A DNA stretch of 64,000 bases. Origin: Tetracladium setigerum. Lineage: Eukaryota > Ascomycota > Leotiomycetes > Helotiales. The stretch lies in the NCBI GenBank assembly GCA_031472005.1, contig PZJY01000008.1, positions 434,001 to 498,000 of the forward strand, read 5' to 3'. Both the position numbers and the translations under genes were made by a program. Positions 58,930-64,000 of this stretch are shown piece by piece. The notes under the pieces were generated by a model. The model saw only the letters and a list, made by a program, of their open reading frames with translations. It did not search any database and was not told where the DNA came from. Position 1 is the stretch's first letter; each line of letters opens with the position of its first letter.

Positions 58930-59925
58930 GTTCTTTTTATTTTCCTGTTGTCTTTCCCCCTTCCACAAAACGAGCAGCAAGATGCGCTGTCGTTGATTTC
59001 CCTTGCGAATGAAGCATGCGGTTTCGGACAATTGGTATTGGTCGCGCTGTAGCGGCGAGTGGGATATCCGAAGTCGGTTGAGGGAATGCCAGAGTTTGCC
59101 GTGGGATATTAGAAGGAGCTGCACTTGGGGAGATACCAGAGGATTATCGTGGAGTTTCTTGTAGAATTCCGAACTACGTGTCTGACTGCGCTATGGCTTG
59201 CTCTGGCCTTCAGACTTTTGGTGGACGTACCCCTGCGGAGTGGATGCCGTTCCAAGATCCTGGATATTTTAAGGAGATTACATAAACATTGGCCAAAGCT
59301 TCTACGTTGCTTCCAGGGGAAATGCAAAAGATGAATAGAATTGAAGTGGAAGATATAAAAGGAATTCCACAAGTCGGCAAATGATTGAGAACAAGTCGGA
59401 AAGTCCTCAGAGGAAGTGGCTTGGGCACATCTATTACTTGCTTGAAACGATAATTCTACATCACGTGTCTTTGTTTTGAACTTCCTGACTTGTGCCTTGA
59501 TATTCAGGCTGCATATGTAGCCAAAGCCAAGGCATTATTTCCCAGCCATCTCCTGGCAACACATCCATCGTTTTCCTCCCCACCACCAACCAGCTCTTTC
59601 GCAGACAGACCACCCCATAACATCACCAAACCGGTCACTCGAGAATTGCTAAAATTTGCGCTATCCGAATCGCCGCATCGTCGCATTGCCTTTTGCTGCT
59701 GCGCGCACCTATCTATCGCCTCATTTCAGCGCGTCGTCAGCTATTTGCGATCGAGTCCAAGTTCCTGGAAGACGCGGTCGGGGGAGCCATCATACATAAA
59801 CACAACAAACACGTCGTTTGCTCCATCTCGATAGCAACCACAACAACCACAACACCACTGACACGCCGCAAGGCGCATCGTCAATAAATTCGACCTACCG
59901 TCTACATCGCCATCGTATATTCGCT
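58930..59925. promoter_or_regulatory. Divergent promoter, pmr1 / rad21
   Basis: About 1 kb between two start codons. The rad21 side has CGCG-containing motifs (gcgcgtcg near 59729, acgcgg at 59772) resembling cell-cycle MCB boxes, and a long CA-rich leader (aaccacaacaaccacaacacc). No gene is visible. Confidence 0.5.
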
Positions 59926-61921
59926 ATGTTTTATTCAGAGACTCTCCTGTCGAAGACAGGTCCGTTGGCGCGCGTATGGCTGTCCTCCAACATGGAGCGC
60001 AAGCTCTCGAAAACACACGTTCTGCAGGAAAATGTAAAGAGCAGTGTGGATGCTATCATCGCGCCCAATCAGGCGCCTATGGCTTTGCGACTGAGTGGAA
60101 ACTTGTTGCTGGGAGTGGCGAGAATTTATAGTCGAAAAGCGCGTTATTTGCTTGATGATTGCAACGAAGCTTTGCTCAAGATCAAGATGGTATGATGCTG
60201 CCTATGCGCGCGAATTTGTGCTTGCTGACAGTCTCTAGGCCTTCCGCCTCTCTGGTAACAACGATATCCCCGCCGGCTTACACATGCCTTCCCGAGATGC
60301 ACTCATGCTTCCCGATGTTTTGACCGAAGGAGACAACCTCGAGATGCCCCCAATGCCAGATGCTTCATTCCTCCTCTCACAAATGGATGACGAGATTGCT
60401 CTTCCCCGTAAGCGTAGGGCCGGAAGTCGAGACATCAACCTACAGGAGGATTTCACAGGAAGTCAGTTCTTGCAGAGCAGTATTGACAACAACGATGAGG
60501 AACAAGTGGAAATTATGGATGATCTGGACCTAGGAATAGACTTCGGTTTTGGTCTTGACGATTTCAATCCACCAAAAGCTGTTGATGAAAGTGTCGAAAT
60601 TGGTCGAGATGCGCCTGTTTCGCGAGCAGCAGAGGACGACCTCATAAGCGAGGTGGACATTGCCGTCCCATCAAAGGAAATCGATATTGACGAGCGTGAC
60701 ACCACACTTAACCTTGGTTTCGACAACGACGATGATCAAATTCGAATGGGGGATGATGATGGTGATGTTGATATGTTCACCGGAGATGTCTCCGAGTTCC
60801 CAGTCGCACCCATCATCCGCCCAGAGAGGATTTCTGAATCGCCACTTTCTGATATTGATGAAACCTTTGCTCAAGAAGTCGAGGCCGAGCACATGCGCAA
60901 CGTTAATTCGCAACTCTTCCAACCAGAGGACGAGGAAGAAGTTGAGGAAACCATCATTGCTGCCCCTCACAGAGCCAGAAAGCAAAAGATCCTTGTCCCA
61001 GATACCACCCTTCAATTATCAAATGCAGCCATCAAGGCAATGCAGCAAGATCGTTCCAAGGTCACTCAACCACAATCATCTCTTCCCCGCGACCCTATCC
61101 TTCTCTCTCTTCTCGAAATGCAAAGAAATGGCGGCTTTGTTTCCAGCATCATGGGTGATGGCCGAAGCGCCGGATGGGCCCCAGAACTCCGAGGCATGCT
61201 ATCCATTGACGCAGTCCGCCGATCCGGCGAGCTCAAACGCAAACGCGACAGTGGCATTGCCGATATGGACAGTGCAAACGAAGAAGAACAAAACCAAGGT
61301 CCATCTAAGTCCCCACGTCTCGATCTCGGCGAAGAAGAAGATGACGTTGCCGCTGGTTTGGGAGACAACGATCTTAACAATACCACCATTGGCCCCGATG
61401 CCACCATCATTGAAATGCCTGGCAACAACGACGACGATGTCTTCAACCCTCCAATGGACGATGAAGAAACCTTTGCAGCAGCTTCATCACCAGGCGGCCC
61501 TAACTTTGACGAAACTACCGCACCTCTTGTCCACCCCGCAGATAGCGGTCCCGTTTCCCTCGGTACTAAACACGCCGTGCACCTCCTTCGCGACCAATTT
61601 GGCGCCGAAGCTGCAAATTCACCAAACAAGCGCCGCAACGCATCAGTGCTCTTCCAAGATCTCCTTCCAGAAGCTACAACTACCCGCGCAGATGCCACCA
61701 AGATGTTCTTCGAAGTCTTGGTTCTTGCCACTAAGGATGCAGTAAAGGTTGAGCAGCAGGAGGCTTTGCTAGGTGGGCCGATCAGAGTGAGAGGAAAGCG
61801 TGGTTTGTGGGGTGATTGGGCGGAGAGGGAAGCTGGTGGTGAGATTGCTGAAGAGGAAGAGGTCGTTGGTGGGCCGAGCCATAGGTTGGAGCAGAGCATG
61901 GCTGTTTCTGTGTCTGCTTAA
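59926..61921 (+). CDS. rad21: Cohesin kleisin subunit Rad21/Scc1
   Basis: Closes the cohesin ring in chromosome cohesion; cleaved by separase at anaphase in known homologues. Exons: 59926-60189 and 60239-61921; 648 aa. The N-terminal kleisin domain (MFYSETLLSKTGPLARVWLSS, ALRLSGNLLLGVARIYSRKARYLL) binds Smc3. The acidic, disordered centre holds basic-acidic stretches where separase sites would lie, but I cannot fix them. The C-terminal winged helix (about 570-625, ATTTRADATKMFFEVLVLAT and KDAVKVEQ) binds Smc1. FYSETLL and the presence of both domains favour mitotic Rad21 over meiotic Rec8. No frame break. Confidence 0.93.
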
Positions 61922-62899
61922 CCTGTGTCTTTCATCTTCATTACCCTGACATCAATACTCTTCACCACCCCTTCGCCACCCAACCTCGTACCATTAAGTT
62001 TTTGGTAGAAACCAAAACTGAGGAAGAAAAAACAGCGAACCACAGAAACAAGGCGAGGAAGAACAAAATTTTGTATAAGTAGACCTGCGCCAGTTCACCG
62101 TCATCATTATCTCTTCTTGGGCATACCGATTATTGGCTGTTGGACTACTACTACGAAGAGAACGGCGTTTACGATTTTATTTGATCATTTTCGAGGGGAA
62201 AGGGGGCGTTGGTGGTTATTTCTACGTGCTTGCTTGGTTGCTTGCTATCTCAAAATATTTGATGCCTGAGAGCTGGCTGCTCATTTGGTTGCTAGCAAGA
62301 TGATCTCGGTTGATGGCTAGCTAGCTGGGTCGCGATTGGATGAATGCGGGGGGTGAGGGTGGGAAGGCGAATTGTTACTCGAGATGCTCTTATTTTTATC
62401 TTCTGCTGAAGTTGTGGAATTGGAGTTGTTGACGGCGGATGGGAGTTGCGGCGCGGAGTCGCGGAAAAAGAGAGAGGTGAGGAAAAGAGACGAGGGAGAG
62501 TGAGTATATACACCCACCTACCATCCCACAATACATCAAGCCGCGGTAGTTGCGGAAATGGCAGTAGTTGCAGTGGGAATAACAGTAGTCGTGACGAAGG
62601 TAGTGGAACTATACACCCAAAAATTCAATTCAATTCAATTCGTCAATCCATCATGATGTTCGTCTTTCGTCCCCCTTATCACCTCATCCTCCCCTCCTTC
62701 CATTGGTGACTCAAATACCCCCAACCAATCCCATCCAAAAAGCACGATAAGAAAAATGCCCAAAAGAGAATAACCCCATCCGCTTGTCCCAAAGACTAAA
62801 AAAACAAATGTCCCAAAACGGGTTTGGCAAAGATTGCGAGAAGCAGTCTTTTGGAAATGTGAAAGTTTTCGGGAAAAGGAGAAGAAATTGCAAAAAGTG
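61922..62899. other. Spacer downstream of rad21
   Basis: Contains the rad21 3' UTR, a caattcaattcaattcgt repeat near 62625, and A-rich stretches. No gene is visible. Confidence 0.55.
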
Positions 62900-62916
62900 A
62901 AAAAAAAATTAAAAAA
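62900..62916 (-). terminator. RNA polymerase III terminator of tRNA-Cys
   Basis: On the minus strand two T runs (six, then nine) start two bases after the discriminator base of the tRNA, as expected for Pol III termination. Confidence 0.8.
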
Positions 62917-62917
62917 G

Positions 62918-62992
62918 AGTTCCTTACCTGAGTCGAACAAGTGACCTTGGGAATTGCAATCCCACGCTCTAAACCAACTGAGCTAAAGGAAC
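62918..62992 (-). tRNA. tRNA-Cys (anticodon GCA), no intron
   Basis: The minus strand folds into a perfect cloverleaf: acceptor GTTCCTT/AAGGAAC, D stem GCTC/GAGC, anticodon stem TGGGA/TCCCA with loop TTGCAAT, and T stem ACTTG/CAGGT with loop TTCGACT. The anticodon is GCA. The discriminator base is U (base 62918), the identity base of tRNA-Cys. The seven-base acceptor stem is fully paired, so the gene looks functional. Confidence 0.92.
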
Positions 62993-64000
62993 AATCAGGA
63001 TTGGTTGCAGCCGCGGCTTATTGGGTACTACAAACGTAGCTATGGGATCTAAGTTTAGTTGAGTGACTTTTTGTGTTGTGGGTGAGGCTAATGGGAAGCT
63101 AGAGGTAGCGGATTGTGGGGTAGAGCGGGAGGCGAAGGCGGGACGGAGCGAGGGGTCAATCAGGTACGAAATGGGAGGTACTTTTGCCTTCAAGGTTGTT
63201 TTGGCTGGCAAGGGAGGAGGGAAGGAAAGGGATTCAAATTGGTATGACCAGATAGGTAATGGCATGTTTTAAGTATCGCAAAGGATAGGTTGTTGAGTTC
63301 TTTGGGTCTTGTTCAAATGGTTCGTTCTTTCGGTAAATTTAGTTGCGTGCTGTGTGCTTGGTTTTCGTATATAGAGAGTGGGGGAAGGGAAGGTCAAGCT
63401 AATATTGCTATTCCTTCCCTCCTCCCCCTCTCAAACACAAATTCCTTTTGTATTTGGCTTCATCAAGTCTTATAACGGCCGCCAATATATATATATATGG
63501 CCTTCAAATTACCCCACAGGCGCAATCTACCAGCAAAATTTATGTCCCAGCGTCACCTGATTTCTCATTCCTTCAACCTAAACCTATCTCTTTCCAAGCG
63601 TCTTACATTCTTTTCTGCTGTGAACAACATTTCAATTGACCAGCATTCTATTTATCAATTTCATAGATTTCAGTGGTGTCATCTGAGCCTCTGGGATCTT
63701 CTCGGGCTCTTCACACGGAACCTTGTATCAAGATGGCTAGGCTTGGCAATCAATCTTTTAGATCAGAAAGTTGCAAACTGGCATTGAAATCTAACTATAT
63801 TGTCAAATCTGCGAACCCTGTGTTGATCTTTCTGTGCCTACCGATATTATAGATGAGAAACAGCAATATGGATTGTTTCTTCTGTAACATCTGGAGACCT
63901 GGCGAGGTAAGGTCAGCAACCTTTTGATGGCTGCAGGTGATCTCCGCTATTTGGTGCTTGTAGCATTACTCTGACGCTTAAATGATTCGATTCGGCAACC
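62993..64000. other. Right-hand end, no gene recognised
   Basis: About 1 kb with only short frames without recognisable motifs, plus a (TA)n stretch near 63485. A gene starting beyond the right edge would not be visible. Confidence 0.5.

Noticed and set aside
1..64000. Secondary-metabolite cluster or heterokaryon-incompatibility (HET) locus
   Set aside because: There is no PKS, NRPS, terpene synthase, P450, HET or NACHT domain; ankyrin repeats alone are not enough.

Overview
The window is fungal nuclear DNA, from a filamentous ascomycete (Pezizomycotina). The reasons are short GT-AG introns (mostly 48-190 bp) with CTAAC/CTAAT-like branch points, CT-rich leaders before several ATGs, long AT/CT-rich spacers, and the gene types: cutinase, PTH11-like rhodopsin-domain protein, ankyrin-CorA protein and an HxkA-type hexokinase. 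A plant-associated member of the Leotiomycetes would fit, but I cannot name a species from sequence alone.

Layout, left to right: 3' part of a secreted proteinase K-like subtilase (+); arginine methyltransferase Rmt2 (+); hexokinase (-), divergent from ribophorin I/Ost1 (+); a 2.5 kb spacer with decayed repeats; cutinase (+); intracellular SGNH hydrolase (-); a gene-poor stretch (13.9-18.4 kb) with two possible small secreted proteins; an 11-exon membrane GT2 glycosyltransferase (-), divergent from a membrane-anchored GH16 glucanase-like enzyme (+); a 4.4 kb spacer; polyphosphate polymerase Vtc4 (-); a very large ankyrin-CorA-like protein (+); a 7TM rhodopsin-domain protein (-); a secreted alpha/beta hydrolase (+); a Reg1-like DUF1752 protein (-); COG4 (-); Ca2+/Mn2+ ATPase Pmr1 (-), divergent from cohesin Rad21/Scc1 (+); and one tRNA-Cys (-). 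I see no transposon, CRISPR array or secondary-metabolite cluster.

Functionally it is a housekeeping region (protein N-glycosylation, Golgi tethering, Golgi Ca/Mn supply, sugar phosphorylation, polyphosphate, cohesin). Mixed into it are secreted or cell-wall enzymes (subtilase, cutinase, alpha/beta hydrolase, GT2, GH16) that suit growth on plant surfaces.

Two patterns matter for any reader. First, at least ten conserved reading frames are each broken by what looks like one missing base, nearly always in a run of G or C. Intron phases confirm the missing base, so these look like assembly deletions more than pseudogenes. Second, several genes flip their coding-strand skew in blocks, C-rich then G-rich, without losing the protein frame.
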